A stretch of 64,000 bases of DNA, taken from positions 1 through 64,000 of the forward strand of contig WTGH01000010.1 of NCBI GenBank assembly GCA_011523655.1. Reading direction: 5' to 3'. Both the position numbers and the translations under genes were made by a program. This stretch comes from Rhodospirillaceae bacterium. GTDB lineage: Bacteria; Pseudomonadota; Alphaproteobacteria; Bin65. The stretch's first letter is position 1. Every line of letters starts with the position of its first letter. This document shows positions 17,911 to 26,399 of the stretch, piece after piece. Under the pieces are notes generated by a model that saw only the letters and a list, made by a program, of their open reading frames with translations, searched no databases and was not told where the DNA came from.

Positions 17911-18615
17911 TCAGGCCGGCGCCGGCTCCGGGCTGTTCGCCGCCGCATTCTCCACCTCCAGCACCTGCTCGAAGGCCTTGAGGAAAACCGCGGGCTCCTG
18001 GGCGCCCGAAACGGCGTATTGCCGGTCGATGATGAAGCAGGGCACGCCCCGGATGCCCATCTGCCGGGCCATCAGGTCTTCCTGCCGGATGCGTTCGGCA
18101 TCCTCGCCGCTGTCCAGATAGGCGCGGGTCTCGTCCGCATCCATCCCGGCGTCGGCGGCGAGCGCGACCAGGGTTTCGCGGTCGCCGATATCCCGGCCCT
18201 CTATGAAGCAGGCGCGGAACAGCCGCTCCACCACCGCATCCTGCAGGCCGGGCCGGCCCCCGGAGTCCTCTGCCGCCCGGCCGGCCCGGTCGATCAGCCG
18301 GTGCGAATCGAGGGTGTTGGGCTGGCGCGCCATGCGGGAGAAGTCGAAGTCGAGGCCGGTCGACGCGCCGGCCTCGCGGATCGCGGAATAGATGTGCTCG
18401 GCCCGCTCGTCGCCGCCGAACTTGGCTGCCAGGTATGCCTTCCGGTCCATGCCTTCCGCCGGCATGTCGGGATTGAGCTGGAACGGCCGCCAGCCGACAT
18501 ACACGTCAAGATCCGGCGGCCTGCGGGCGAGCGCCTCCTCGAAGCGCCGCTTGCCGACATAGCACCACGGGCAGACCGTGTCGGAGACGATATCGACGGT
18601 GATTTTCCGGCTCAT
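17911..18615 (-). CDS. DsbA-family oxidoreductase (FrnE-like)
   Basis: Cytoplasmic thioredoxin-fold protein of 234 residues without a signal peptide. The N-terminal DIVSDTVCPWCYVGKRRFEEAL contains the CPWC active-site pair (about residues 15-18), and the C-terminal MGIRGVPCFIIDRQYAVSGAQ supplies the cis-Pro loop. This pattern is that of FrnE and related 2-hydroxychromene-2-carboxylate isomerase-like proteins, which act as disulfide oxidoreductases or isomerases. It is a single gene with no clear functional neighbours. Confidence 0.85.
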   Translation of the reverse strand: MSRKITVDIVSDTVCPWCYVGKRRFEEALARRPPDLDVYVGWRPFQLNPDMPAEGMDRKAYLAAKFGGDERAEHIYSAIREAGASTGLDFDFSRMARQPNTLDSHRLIDRAGRAAEDSGGRPGLQDAVVERLFRACFIEGRDIGDRETLVALAADAGMDADETRAYLDSGEDAERIRQEDLMARQMGIRGVPCFIIDRQYAVSGAQEPAVFLKAFEQVLEVENAAANSPEPAPA

Positions 18616-18754
18616 GGCCGCTCCCTCGATTGTGCGCCCGGACCTGCGCCGGCCGGCCCCGGTACCGGTCGCGCCGGTCCGACAATAGAGCCGGTCGGGC
18701 CAAAGTCAAAACCGGAACCCGCCCGGAAAAGCGGACGCCGGCCTTCATCCCGGA

Positions 18755-19192
18755 CTATGCGGCCTGCGCCGCCACCACGAGCCGCTGCCCGAGCGCGCGA
18801 AGCGCCGCCTCGACCTGGCCGATATGCGATCGGTGGTCGAGGTCGAGCAGACGACGAATCGACCCTTCCACGGTATCGAGTTTCCGCGCCAGGGCGGCAT
18901 TGCCAATGCCCTGCTCCCGCATCGTGCTGTAGAGCGCGACCTTGGCCGCGACCAAAGCTGGCAGGGAAACCAGCGGACGGCCTCTGGCCGGCGACGGGGC
19001 GGGAATTTTGCGCCGGGCTTCGACATATCCGCCGAGAGCCGCGATGAGACAGTCCTCCGCTTCGGCCAACGCGTCCTGCATCGTGGCGCCTTCGGTCAAA
19101 GCCTCCGGAACATCGGGAAACGTAACCAGAAAACCGCCTCCGTTTCCATCGTCCAGCTTGACGGGATACGCCAGGGTCATTGTCCGAGCCAT
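18755..19192 (-). CDS. hicB: HicB-type antitoxin with C-terminal HTH
   Basis: Antitoxin of a HicAB module, 145 residues. The N-terminal half has the partial RNase-H-like HicB fold (YPVKLDDGNGGGFLVTFPDVPEALTEG, then AEDCLIAALGGYVEARRKIP). The C-terminal half is a helix-turn-helix (GIGNAALARKLDTVEGSIRRLLDLDH) that likely binds its own promoter. I chose ATG 19192 with AAGGA upstream, over an in-frame TTG at 19207. It follows hicA by 19 bases. Confidence 0.88.
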   Translation of the reverse strand: MARTMTLAYPVKLDDGNGGGFLVTFPDVPEALTEGATMQDALAEAEDCLIAALGGYVEARRKIPAPSPARGRPLVSLPALVAAKVALYSTMREQGIGNAALARKLDTVEGSIRRLLDLDHRSHIGQVEAALRALGQRLVVAAQAA

Positions 19193-19211
19193 CCTGTCCT
19201 TCTCCAATCCT

Positions 19212-19424
19212 TCAGATGTCGTCGCGGGATAGGCCGAGTTGCCGAATCATGGCGGCAAGCAGACCGGTACCGATTTCCTTGCGACGGTCCTTGACCGTGG
19301 TGAAACGCTCTCCGTAGTAAAGACGGCCATGGCTGCCCTTGCCCGTTCGCGGTTCGAAGCGCACCGCGACGCCCCTTCGCCGGCCAAGCCTCCGAACACG
19401 CCGGACGAACTCTTCTCCGGTCAT
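19212..19424 (-). CDS. hicA: HicA-type mRNA interferase toxin
   Basis: A 70-residue toxin of the dsRBD-like HicA family. It has MTGEEFVRRVRRLG at the N-terminus and the catalytic His in GKGSHGRLYYGERFTTVKD. By family it cleaves mRNA in translation-dependent fashion and is neutralised by HicB. The toxin gene is first in the operon, the usual order for HicAB. Confidence 0.88.
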   Translation of the reverse strand: MTGEEFVRRVRRLGRRRGVAVRFEPRTGKGSHGRLYYGERFTTVKDRRKEIGTGLLAAMIRQLGLSRDDI

Positions 19425-19550
19425 CGGCTCGCGTACATTTGTGTACGAATTGGGCCTGAGCCAATCCCTTTGTCAAGGTGTATTCCGTCACCATCCGAAA
19501 GTCGGCTCGCGGGCGGACGGCAGCAAACGATCGGCATTCCCGCAAATGTC

Positions 19551-20708
19551 CTACGACTCATCGAGCCGGATGGTTTCGATGCCGCCGTTGCGGACCGCGA
19601 GGGCGAGCCGGCCGTGCTTGAGGGCGAGGGCATCCTCGCCGAACAGGGTGCGGCGCCAGCCGGAAAGCGCCGGGACGTCCGCTTCGTCGTCCACCGCGAT
19701 CCGTTCCAGATCGGCCGCCGACGCGACGAGTTTCTGGGCGACGCGGCCTTTCTCGCAGCGCTCTTTCAGCAGCACCTTGAGAAATTCGATGACCGGCGCC
19801 GCGCCGGCCGGCAGCTCTTCCCGGATCGCGCCGGGTTGCGGTTCGGGCGCCGGCCCGTTCAGACCGCGCTCGACCGCCTTGAGGATCGCCGCGCCGGCCG
19901 GGCCTTCCGCCAGCCCTTTCGAGACGCCGCGCGTGCGCATCAGCGCCGCCACGGTCCGCGGCGCATTGGCGGCGATGTCCACCAGGGCCTCGTCGCGGAA
20001 CACCCGGTTGCGCGGAATATTCTTCTGTTGCGCAAAGCTCTCGCGCCACGCCGCGACCTGTTTCAGGACGCCGAGATACCGGGGCTTGAGGGAGCGTGAC
20101 TTGACCCGCTTCCAGGCATCTTCCGGCTCTGTAATGTAGGTGGCGGCGTCTTCGAGCGCCGCCATGTCCCCCGCGATCCAGTCTTCGCGCCCTGCCGAGC
20201 GGATGCGCTCCCGCAATTTCCGGTAGGCCGTACGCAGATGGGTTACGTCTGAAAGCGCATAGGAGAGCAGCTTCCCGGTCAGCGGCCGGGCGGCCCAGTC
20301 GGCGAAGCGGGCGCCCTTGTCGATCTGCGCCTTGGCCAGCTTGCGCACCAGCTGTTCGTAGCCGACCTGGTCGCCGAAGCCGCACACCATCGCGGCGATC
20401 TGGGTATCGTAGACCGGCGCGGGCGTCTGGCCGGTCAGATGCACGAAAATCTCGATATCCTGCCGGGCGGCGTGGAAGACTTTCACGACATCGGGATTCT
20501 GCATCAGGTCCCAGACCGGCGTAAGGTCCATGCCCGGCGCCAGGGGGTCGACGGCCGCCGCCTCGTCGTCGCCGGCCAGCTGGATCAGGCACAGGACGGG
20601 CCAATAGGTCTTTTCGCGGATGAACTCGGTATCGACGGTGACGAAGTCTTCGGCCGCCAGACGGGCGCACAGCGCGGCGACCTGCGCCGGATCGGTGAGG
20701 AGGGTCAT
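19551..20708 (-). CDS. rnd: Ribonuclease D
   Basis: 3'-5' exoribonuclease involved in tRNA 3' maturation, 385 residues. The DEDDy exonuclease residues are visible: VDTEF (D26, E28), FHAARQDIEIF and SYALSDVTHLRTAY. They are followed by HRDC domains (RNRVFRDEALVDIAANAPRT and later). The ATG at 20708 matches the family start; the longer frame upstream is spurious. It is divergent from the dienelactone hydrolase, with start regions almost touching. Confidence 0.92.
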   Translation of the reverse strand: MTLLTDPAQVAALCARLAAEDFVTVDTEFIREKTYWPVLCLIQLAGDDEAAAVDPLAPGMDLTPVWDLMQNPDVVKVFHAARQDIEIFVHLTGQTPAPVYDTQIAAMVCGFGDQVGYEQLVRKLAKAQIDKGARFADWAARPLTGKLLSYALSDVTHLRTAYRKLRERIRSAGREDWIAGDMAALEDAATYITEPEDAWKRVKSRSLKPRYLGVLKQVAAWRESFAQQKNIPRNRVFRDEALVDIAANAPRTVAALMRTRGVSKGLAEGPAGAAILKAVERGLNGPAPEPQPGAIREELPAGAAPVIEFLKVLLKERCEKGRVAQKLVASAADLERIAVDDEADVPALSGWRRTLFGEDALALKHGRLALAVRNGGIETIRLDES

Positions 20709-20724
20709 GGCCGGGATATACCGG

Positions 20725-21801
20725 ATGGTGCGCCGCAGCGGAACGGCGCGCTTTGGCCTGCTGCTGGTCGGCCTCGCCGCCGCCGTCCTGGTTGCGGGCA
20801 GCGCGCAGGCGGGAGACTGGTCCCGGCTGACGCGGCCCTGGCCGGGCGGGGCGGGCCTCGAAGGCGTCGCCGGGCGGGACATCCGCTTCCCGACCACAAG
20901 CCCGTTCGCGCCGGACGATCTGGACGATGCGGAGCCCGCGACCGGCGTCGGCACCCTCTATCTGCCGAAACCGGAAGCCGCCGGCCGCCTGGGCCGCCGC
21001 AGCGTGCCGCTGGTCGTTCTGCTGCACGGCTCGAGCGGGGTGCGCTGGGCGCGCGAGCACACCTACGGCCGCCAGTTCGCCGCCATGGGGCTGGCCGCGG
21101 TCGCGGTCGACGTGTTCGCCGCGCGCAACGACGGCGGCGGCGGCTTCGTCCGGCGGCTGATCAACGTCACCGAAACCATGATGCTGGCCGACGCCTTCGC
21201 GGCGCTGCGCTGGGTCGCCCGCAAGCATCCGGCGGTCGATCCGGGCCGGGCCTTCGTCATGGGCTTCTCCTACGGTGGCATGGCGGCCGCCTATGCGCTC
21301 GACCGCCGCGTCACCCGCAAGCTGGGCCGGGGCCTGCGCTTCGCCGGCCATATCGCTTTCTACGCGCCCTGCATCGCGCGTTTCGCCAGGCCGCGGACCA
21401 CCGGCGCGCCGCTCCTGATGATGTACGGCACCGCCGACGAGCTGATCGATCCCGTGCGCTGCCGGGCCTATCTGGACGACATGAAGCGCGGCGGCAGCGC
21501 GGGCCGGCTGATCGCGATAAAGGACGCGCCGCACCAGTGGGACGGCGGCTGGTCCCGGTTCCGCATCGGCCGGCAGATGCATGGCTGCCGCTTGCGCGTC
21601 GAGCCCGACGGCGCGATCCGCGACCTCAACACCGGGCTGGTCATGGCCTCGCCGGTGCTGCGCATGACCATCCTCGGCCTGTGCGTCGGCGGCCCGCCCT
21701 ACCTGATCGGCCGCGACGACCGCGCCCGGCGCATCTCCAACCGCGCCGTCGGCCGGTTTCTGCAAGCGATTCTCACGGGTAACGAGCCGTTCGGGGAATA
21801 G
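20725..21801 (+). CDS. Secreted dienelactone hydrolase family protein
   Basis: Alpha/beta hydrolase of 358 residues with an N-terminal export signal (RFGLLLVGLAAAVLVAGSAQA). It has the oxyanion region VVLLHGSSGVRW, a nucleophile elbow GFSYGGM with Ser in place of the Cys of classical dienelactone hydrolases, an acid in YGTADELIDP and a base in APHQWDG. The start is uncertain. ATG 20725 gives a clean signal peptide; ATG 20707 lies directly behind a GAGGAGGG run but with only a 2-base gap, and it overlaps the rnd start codon on the other strand. Substrate unknown. Confidence 0.82.
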   Translation: MVRRSGTARFGLLLVGLAAAVLVAGSAQAGDWSRLTRPWPGGAGLEGVAGRDIRFPTTSPFAPDDLDDAEPATGVGTLYLPKPEAAGRLGRRSVPLVVLLHGSSGVRWAREHTYGRQFAAMGLAAVAVDVFAARNDGGGGFVRRLINVTETMMLADAFAALRWVARKHPAVDPGRAFVMGFSYGGMAAAYALDRRVTRKLGRGLRFAGHIAFYAPCIARFARPRTTGAPLLMMYGTADELIDPVRCRAYLDDMKRGGSAGRLIAIKDAPHQWDGGWSRFRIGRQMHGCRLRVEPDGAIRDLNTGLVMASPVLRMTILGLCVGGPPYLIGRDDRARRISNRAVGRFLQAILTGNEPFGE

Positions 21802-22591
21802 GGCGGATTTGCGGCGGTTCCGACCCGTGTCTCCCTTCCCCGTCATACCGACCGGAGCCGCTCTTCCCCGCCGGGCCCACTCCAGTGAATGTGTCATGAA
21901 ATGTCATGGTCTGTAATGATCCTGCATTTCCACCTTCCATTGCCGCCCCGGACTTGTTCCGGGGCCCAGGGCCACCCCGAAAAGTCTCAGCCCGTGGCCC
22001 CTTCGACAGGCTCAGGGCAGGCCCCTGGACCCCGGATCGCCGCTGCGCTCCGTCCGGGGTGGCACGGAGGAGTGGCGGTGAGTCCGGGCCATGGGGCCCA
22101 CTCCAGTGTCATGAAATGTCATGATTCGTCATGACCGCCTCCTTCTTCGCCCGCTCCCGTCATTCCGACCGGAGCAGTCCGCAGGACTGCGGAGTGGAGG
22201 AATCCCGGCGCCGGACCCGGGTTCCTGTCGGACAGATCGAGCCGAGTTCCCTCCGCTCGCCGGCGCTCGGTGGGGATGACGGAAAGGGGAACGGCCGGCG
22301 CTGCCCGCCGGATCGTCAGGTTCATGTTTTGTTTTGATCGTTCATTTATCAAATTCCGCTTAACTTCGTGGAATTGCGCTGTTTTTCGGTTGGCCGGAAA
22401 TCAAAACAGACCGGTCTTTCTACCGTGTTTTTTTGCCGGGCCTCTGTCCAAAGGGCTGGAGAAAACGCAGATTTGTTCATATAATGTTCTCTGACGCGAC
22501 GTCAAGCCTTTTTCGGGGCGGCGTCCGGGGCGCCCCTTCGTTTCCGTGACGACGAGCTTCGACCTGGCTGGCAAGCGAGCAGGGGCGTTCG
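21802..22591. repeat. Gene-free spacer packed with dispersed repeats
   Basis: No convincing gene in 790 bases. A 15 bp unit GGGCCCACTCCAGTG followed by TCATGAAATGTCATG occurs at 21873-21908 and again at 22094-22123. Between them lies a strong inverted repeat (GGGGCCCAGGG near 21960, CCCCTGGACCCC near 22024). A third block at 22150-22285 begins CCGTCATTCCGACCGGAG and ends GGGGATGACGG, so its ends pair; a partial copy (CCGTCATACCGACCGGAG) lies at 21840. The part from about 22310 to 22500 is AT-rich without clear structure. These look like REP-type mobile repeats. Confidence 0.6.
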
Positions 22592-23377
22592 CTACCCCTC
22601 CCACACCAGCGCCAGTACCCTGAGCGGCGAGCCGCTGCCCTGCTTGATCTTGAGCGGGGCGGTGAAGAGCACGCTGCCGGTCGGCGGCAGCAGGTCGAGG
22701 TTGGTCAGGCATTGCAGGCCGTAGCGCCCGGCGCCGTGGATATAGTAGTGGCACGGGTAGGGCGGGCGCAGGTGCATGGCCTGGCCGGCGTCGGTGCCGA
22801 TGCACTCGCTGCCGAAACCCATGACGTCGCGCTCCTCGACGAGGAAGCGCACGGCGTCGGTGTCCGGTCCCGGCGTGTGCTGCCCTTCCTCGTCGAAATT
22901 CTGGTAGGATTCCGGGTCCGGCCGCTTCGACCAGTCGGTGCGCATCAGGACCCAGGAGCGCGGCGGGATTTTGCCGTGCTCCTCCTCCCAGTTGCGCAGG
23001 AAGTCGGCGCTGAGCAGGTAGTCGGCGTTCTGCTCGACATGCTTCACGCAATCGACGACGCAGGCCGGCGCGACCATGTTCTCGACCGGCACGGTATCGG
23101 TGCTGTTGTTGGGCAGGTTGCGGCCGGAGACCCAGTGGATCGGCGCGTCGAAATGGGTGCCGGTATGCTCGCCGCACGAGAAGTTGTTCCAGTAGGCGGC
23201 GAGGCCGCGGTCGTCGTAGCGCGAGACCTCCTCGAGCCGGAACGGCCAGCACTGGCCCATCTCCGGCGGCAGTTCGATCTGCGGAAAATCCGGCGTCAGG
23301 GTCTGGGTCAGGTCGATCACGCGGATTTGCCGCTCGGCGATGCCGCGGACCATGTCCAGAAGCGGGTTGGCGGTCAT
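22592..23377 (-). CDS. Cyclase family protein (kynurenine formamidase-like metal hydrolase)
   Basis: A 261-residue metal-dependent hydrolase of the cyclase family. The metal motif HTGTHFDAPIHW (residues 71-82) is intact, and RVIDLTQTLTPDFP near the N-terminus and the late GFGSECIGTDAGQ are typical. Known members hydrolyse N-formylkynurenine or isatin, or act in polyketide pathways; the actual substrate here is unknown. The preceding gene in the same direction is the DUF35-SDR fusion, 155 bases away with a long inverted repeat between them. Confidence 0.85.
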   Translation of the reverse strand: MTANPLLDMVRGIAERQIRVIDLTQTLTPDFPQIELPPEMGQCWPFRLEEVSRYDDRGLAAYWNNFSCGEHTGTHFDAPIHWVSGRNLPNNSTDTVPVENMVAPACVVDCVKHVEQNADYLLSADFLRNWEEEHGKIPPRSWVLMRTDWSKRPDPESYQNFDEEGQHTPGPDTDAVRFLVEERDVMGFGSECIGTDAGQAMHLRPPYPCHYYIHGAGRYGLQCLTNLDLLPPTGSVLFTAPLKIKQGSGSPLRVLALVWEG

Positions 23378-23419
23378 GCTGCTTCCTTCATTCCAGACGG
23401 CTTCCTAACGACCGGACGT

Positions 23420-23532
23420 CCCTCGATACGCCCCGGATTTAATCCCGGGCTACTCGGGATGAGGGTGTGAAATAAGTTCACGCTTCCTTCACCCTGAGTA
23501 GCCCCGGTCCCCGGCCGGGGCGTATCGAAGGG
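23420..23532. repeat. Long inverted repeat between the cyclase and DUF35-SDR genes
   Basis: The arms CCTCGATACGCCCCGG (23421-23436) with GGGCTACTCGGGATGAGGGTG and CACCCTGAGTAGCCCC with CCGGGGCGTATCGAAGGG (ending at 23532) pair over most of their length. The right arm abuts the stop codon of the DUF35-SDR gene. The RNA would form a long hairpin that could terminate or stabilise transcripts. The GGGGCGTATCGA unit is of the kind scattered in many alphaproteobacterial genomes. Confidence 0.7.
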
Positions 23533-24813
23533 CTACTCGCCATGGGCCAGCTCGCGTTCCAGCACCTTGGGATCGCGGCGCCAGCGTTCGTACCAGTCCT
23601 TCGCGACGTCGCCGGGATAAACGTCCTCGGCGCCGCCCTGCAAGGCGCCGACGATGGCGCGGGCGAGGGCCGCCGGCGTCACCTTGGGCGGGCGCAGTTC
23701 CTGGTTCCATTCGACGTCGAGCGGCCCCGGATACAGGTTGATCACCCGCACGCCGGACCGGTGCATGCCCGCACGCATCGCCTGGGCGAGCGAATGGGCC
23801 GCCGCCTTGGAGGCCGAGAAGGTGCTCTGGTCCGGCTTGTTGGCGAGCGCGAAGATCGACAGGACGTTGACCCACGCCACCGCATTGGTCTCGGTATCGG
23901 CGCCGCGGGACATCATCACCGGCCCGAACTCCTGGGCCAGGCGCAGCAGGCCGAAATAATTGATCTCCATCTCGGCGCGGGCGTTCTCCGTGCCGTAGCG
24001 CCCGCCGACGGTATAGGCCCGGTGCTGCTCGGCCGTGTTGACCAGGATATCGACCTTGGGGCCGATCTGGCCGGCGCAGCGCTTGACCGAATCCGGGTTG
24101 GTCACGTCCAGGTCGACCACCGTGACCTCCGGCAGCGCCTTGATCTCCTCGAAACCGGGGATCTTCTTCCACGGCGCGGCCTCGCCGACCCAGACCAGGT
24201 CGGACCCGGCCGCGATCATGGCCTTCACGACCGCCTGGCCGACCGGGTTCTTGCCGTCGGTCACGAAGACCTTGCGGAATTTCGGATCGCAGGTCAGTTC
24301 GCGCATCTGGGGATCGTCGCTCATATGGGGCGTATCCTTTTCCGGCAGGGCCAGCAGCACCGCCTGTCCCGACCGGTCCAGCATAGCGCGGATGCGGACC
24401 CGGGCCGGCGGTTCGGCGCAATCGCCATGGACATGGACGATCAGGCTGGGCGCCACCGTCTCCGATTCGCCCGGGGCCCCGTCGCCGTCCAGCTTCACGA
24501 TGCCGAGCCGCCAGGGCAGGCGCTCGCGGAAATAGTTCTCCATGGCGTGGCGCAGGGTGGTGTGCGCCACCAGTTCGCCGCGGCCGCTGTGGGGCGTCCA
24601 GTCCAGCCGGTCCGACAGGCATTCCCGGCAGGCTTCGCGCGGCGGATACTGGACGGCGCCGCAGTCCCGGCAGACCTGGAGTTCGAAGACGCCGCGCGCC
24701 GCGCCCGAGGTCAGGCCGAGCGAAATCCGGCTGCGCGGCGCCGGCGGCAGCATCGGCGCCCTTGTGCGCAGGACCGGGTTCTTGCGCTTCGGTTTCTTGA
24801 GCGGGGCGGCCAC
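23533..24813 (-). CDS. Fusion protein: DUF35 zinc ribbon/OB-fold plus SDR-like domain
   Basis: A 426-residue two-domain protein. Residues about 33-160 are a DUF35 acyl-CoA-associated domain with a zinc ribbon (C48, C51, C62, C65) and an OB-fold. Residues about 178-400 resemble a short-chain dehydrogenase, but key positions deviate. The catalytic Tyr is Phe332 in FSASK (Ser319 and Lys336 are in place), the dinucleotide loop reads VTDGKNPVG rather than TGxxxGxG, and NNAG is VNTAE. DUF35 proteins partner thiolase-like enzymes, and a thiolase-like gene lies just 4 bases upstream. The SDR half may therefore bind rather than oxidise a substrate. Function inferred only. Confidence 0.8.
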   Translation of the reverse strand: MAAPLKKPKRKNPVLRTRAPMLPPAPRSRISLGLTSGAARGVFELQVCRDCGAVQYPPREACRECLSDRLDWTPHSGRGELVAHTTLRHAMENYFRERLPWRLGIVKLDGDGAPGESETVAPSLIVHVHGDCAEPPARVRIRAMLDRSGQAVLLALPEKDTPHMSDDPQMRELTCDPKFRKVFVTDGKNPVGQAVVKAMIAAGSDLVWVGEAAPWKKIPGFEEIKALPEVTVVDLDVTNPDSVKRCAGQIGPKVDILVNTAEQHRAYTVGGRYGTENARAEMEINYFGLLRLAQEFGPVMMSRGADTETNAVAWVNVLSIFALANKPDQSTFSASKAAAHSLAQAMRAGMHRSGVRVINLYPGPLDVEWNQELRPPKVTPAALARAIVGALQGGAEDVYPGDVAKDWYERWRRDPKVLERELAHGE

Positions 24814-24817
24814 GGAC

Positions 24818-25987
24818 TCAGTCTCCCGCCGCCAGGATGGCCGCTGCGGAACAGACGCCGCGGTCGTAGCTGATCATGCCGAAGCCGCCGACCAGGCCGA
24901 TCTTGGCGTCCGGGACCGGGTTGCCGAGCGCCTGCCCGGTGACCTGGCGGATCGTCTCGACCGTGCCGAGAAAGCCGCCCGCGCCGCCGGCCTGCCCGAC
25001 GGAAAGCTGGCCGCCGGAGGTGTTGATCGGGAAGCTGCCGCCGGTCGTCAGGCTGTGGCTGCGCACGAAGTCCGGCGCCTCGCCCTTGGCGCAGAAGCCC
25101 AGATCCTCGAACTGCAGCATGTTGATCACGGGATAGTCGTCGTAGGTCTCGAAGAAATCGATGTCGTCCGGGCTCACGCCGGCCATGCCGTAGAGTTCGC
25201 CGCCGTCCATCGCCCAGCCGCCGCGGTACTGCACCGGGTCGTCCGGAAAGGCGTTGTGCCGCTCGATGGTGCCGAGAATGCGCCCGAAGCTCAAGCCGAG
25301 GCCGCGCGCCTCCTCCTCGCGCATGACGAGATAGGCTTCGGCGCCGGCGCAGGGCATGACGCAGTCGAACAGATGCACCGGCTCGGCGATCGGCCGGGCG
25401 GTCATATACTGCTCCAGGGTCAACGGCGCCTTGAACAGGGCGTGGGGATAGGCGAGGGCGTTCTCCCGTTGCGCCACGCACATCTTGCCGAAATCCTCCC
25501 GCCGGGCGCCATAGGTCCGCATGTAATAATCGGTGAGAAAGGCGAAACTGGCGTTCGGCCCTCCCGTTCCAATGGGATAGACGGCGTCCTTGCCAAACTG
25601 GCTGAAGTTTTCGAGGCCCTGGCGGAAGCTGTCGATATGGTTTGTGTCGCCGGCCACGCAGGCGACGATGTCGGCGTCGCCGGCCTGGACCGCGCGCGCC
25701 GCCCGGCGCATCGCGACGACGCCGGTGACGCCGCCCATCGGTATGAAGTCGAGCCAGCGCGGCGTCAGCCCGTGATGCTGGACGATACCGACGGCGGTAT
25801 CCGGCGCCAGCGACATGCTGGTCGCGCACACGCCGTCGAAGCGGTCCTTGGAGAGGCCGGAGTCCCGGACCAGCGCGGCCAGGGCGCGGCCGATCCACCA
25901 GTGCGCGCCCCGGGTCGAGAAGCGGACATAGGGGATCGAGACCGGCGTCGTGACAACGATCCCGTCATACGGCGCGCGCCGGGTCAT
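24818..25987 (-). CDS. Thiolase-like protein (SCP-x/lipid-transfer type)
   Basis: A 389-residue thiolase-fold protein. It has the internal GGVTGVVAMRRAARAVQAGDADIVACVAGD segment, FDCVMPCAGAEAYLVM, and the C-terminal ETYDDYPVINM, INTSGGQLSVGQAGGAGG and GLVGGFGM. The usual thiolase nucleophile context is replaced by VCATSMSLAP, as in non-thiolytic SCP-x/Ltp proteins. The next gene encodes a DUF35 fusion. In steroid side-chain catabolism such pairs (Ltp2 with the ChsH2 DUF35 domain) form a retro-aldolase, a reasonable model here. The start at 25987 overlaps a small upstream frame as ATGA; an in-frame ATG at 26023 is also possible. Confidence 0.85.
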   Translation of the reverse strand: MTRRAPYDGIVVTTPVSIPYVRFSTRGAHWWIGRALAALVRDSGLSKDRFDGVCATSMSLAPDTAVGIVQHHGLTPRWLDFIPMGGVTGVVAMRRAARAVQAGDADIVACVAGDTNHIDSFRQGLENFSQFGKDAVYPIGTGGPNASFAFLTDYYMRTYGARREDFGKMCVAQRENALAYPHALFKAPLTLEQYMTARPIAEPVHLFDCVMPCAGAEAYLVMREEEARGLGLSFGRILGTIERHNAFPDDPVQYRGGWAMDGGELYGMAGVSPDDIDFFETYDDYPVINMLQFEDLGFCAKGEAPDFVRSHSLTTGGSFPINTSGGQLSVGQAGGAGGFLGTVETIRQVTGQALGNPVPDAKIGLVGGFGMISYDRGVCSAAAILAAGD

Positions 25988-26397
25988 GGGCGAATCATGG
26001 GCGGCGCTTCCCGAGCCGAACAAGATTGCCCTGAAAAAAGCGCCGCCGGAATCCCCCTCCCCTTGGGGGAGGGGCTAGGGGAGGGGTCGTCCGGCAGCGC
26101 GCCGATGCCGGTTCCGGCAAGGCTTCGGTCGCCGCTTACCCCTCCCCCTAACCCCCTCCCCCAAGGGGAGGGGGGACTGCCTTGCTTGCCCTGTTGAAGC
26201 CCGGTCGCGGCCTTTCGCAGGGGAATCCTCTGAAAAGGGGAAAAAACGTTTCCGGCCGGTCCGGACCGAAGGACAGGCGCCGGCGCGGCGGTTGCGGCGT
26301 CTGCGGCCGATGAAAACAGCAGCCAGGCCAGGGCGAGGATCGCCGCGGCCCACCAGGGGGCGGGCATCCGTTTGCGCAGCGGCCGGCCTCCCGGCAA
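25984..26397 (-). CDS. Doubtful small secreted protein running through a repeat
   Basis: A 137-codon frame that begins 3 bases after the coxL stop and ends in an ATGA overlap with the thiolase start. The first 40 residues look like a signal peptide (WWAAAILALAWLLFSSAADA), but the rest is translated palindromic repeat (26053-26174), rich in Pro, Ser and Gly. It may be the remnant of a small gene invaded by the repeat, or not a gene at all. The start would be TTG at 26397 or ATG at 26367. Confidence 0.25.
   Translation of the reverse strand: MPGGRPLRKRMPAPWWAAAILALAWLLFSSAADAATAAPAPVLRSGPAGNVFSPFQRIPLRKAATGLQQGKQGSPPSPWGRGLGGGVSGDRSLAGTGIGALPDDPSPSPSPKGRGIPAALFSGQSCSAREAPPMIRP
26053..26174. 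repeat. Dispersed palindromic repeat, copy 1
   Basis: Two inverted arms, CCCCTCCCCTTGGGGGAGGGG (26053-26073) extended by CTAGGGGAGGGGTCG, and a right arm (about 26137-26173) containing CCCCTCCCCCTAACC and CCCCCAAGGGGAGGGG. The arms also fold internally. The same family recurs at 39231-39350, where the integrated element has split it. Confidence 0.8.
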
Positions 26398-26399
26398 GC

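Noticed and set aside
21889-22352. Several 65-80 codon frames in the 22 kb spacer
   Set aside because: They are translations of the dispersed repeats and have no start signals or family resemblance.
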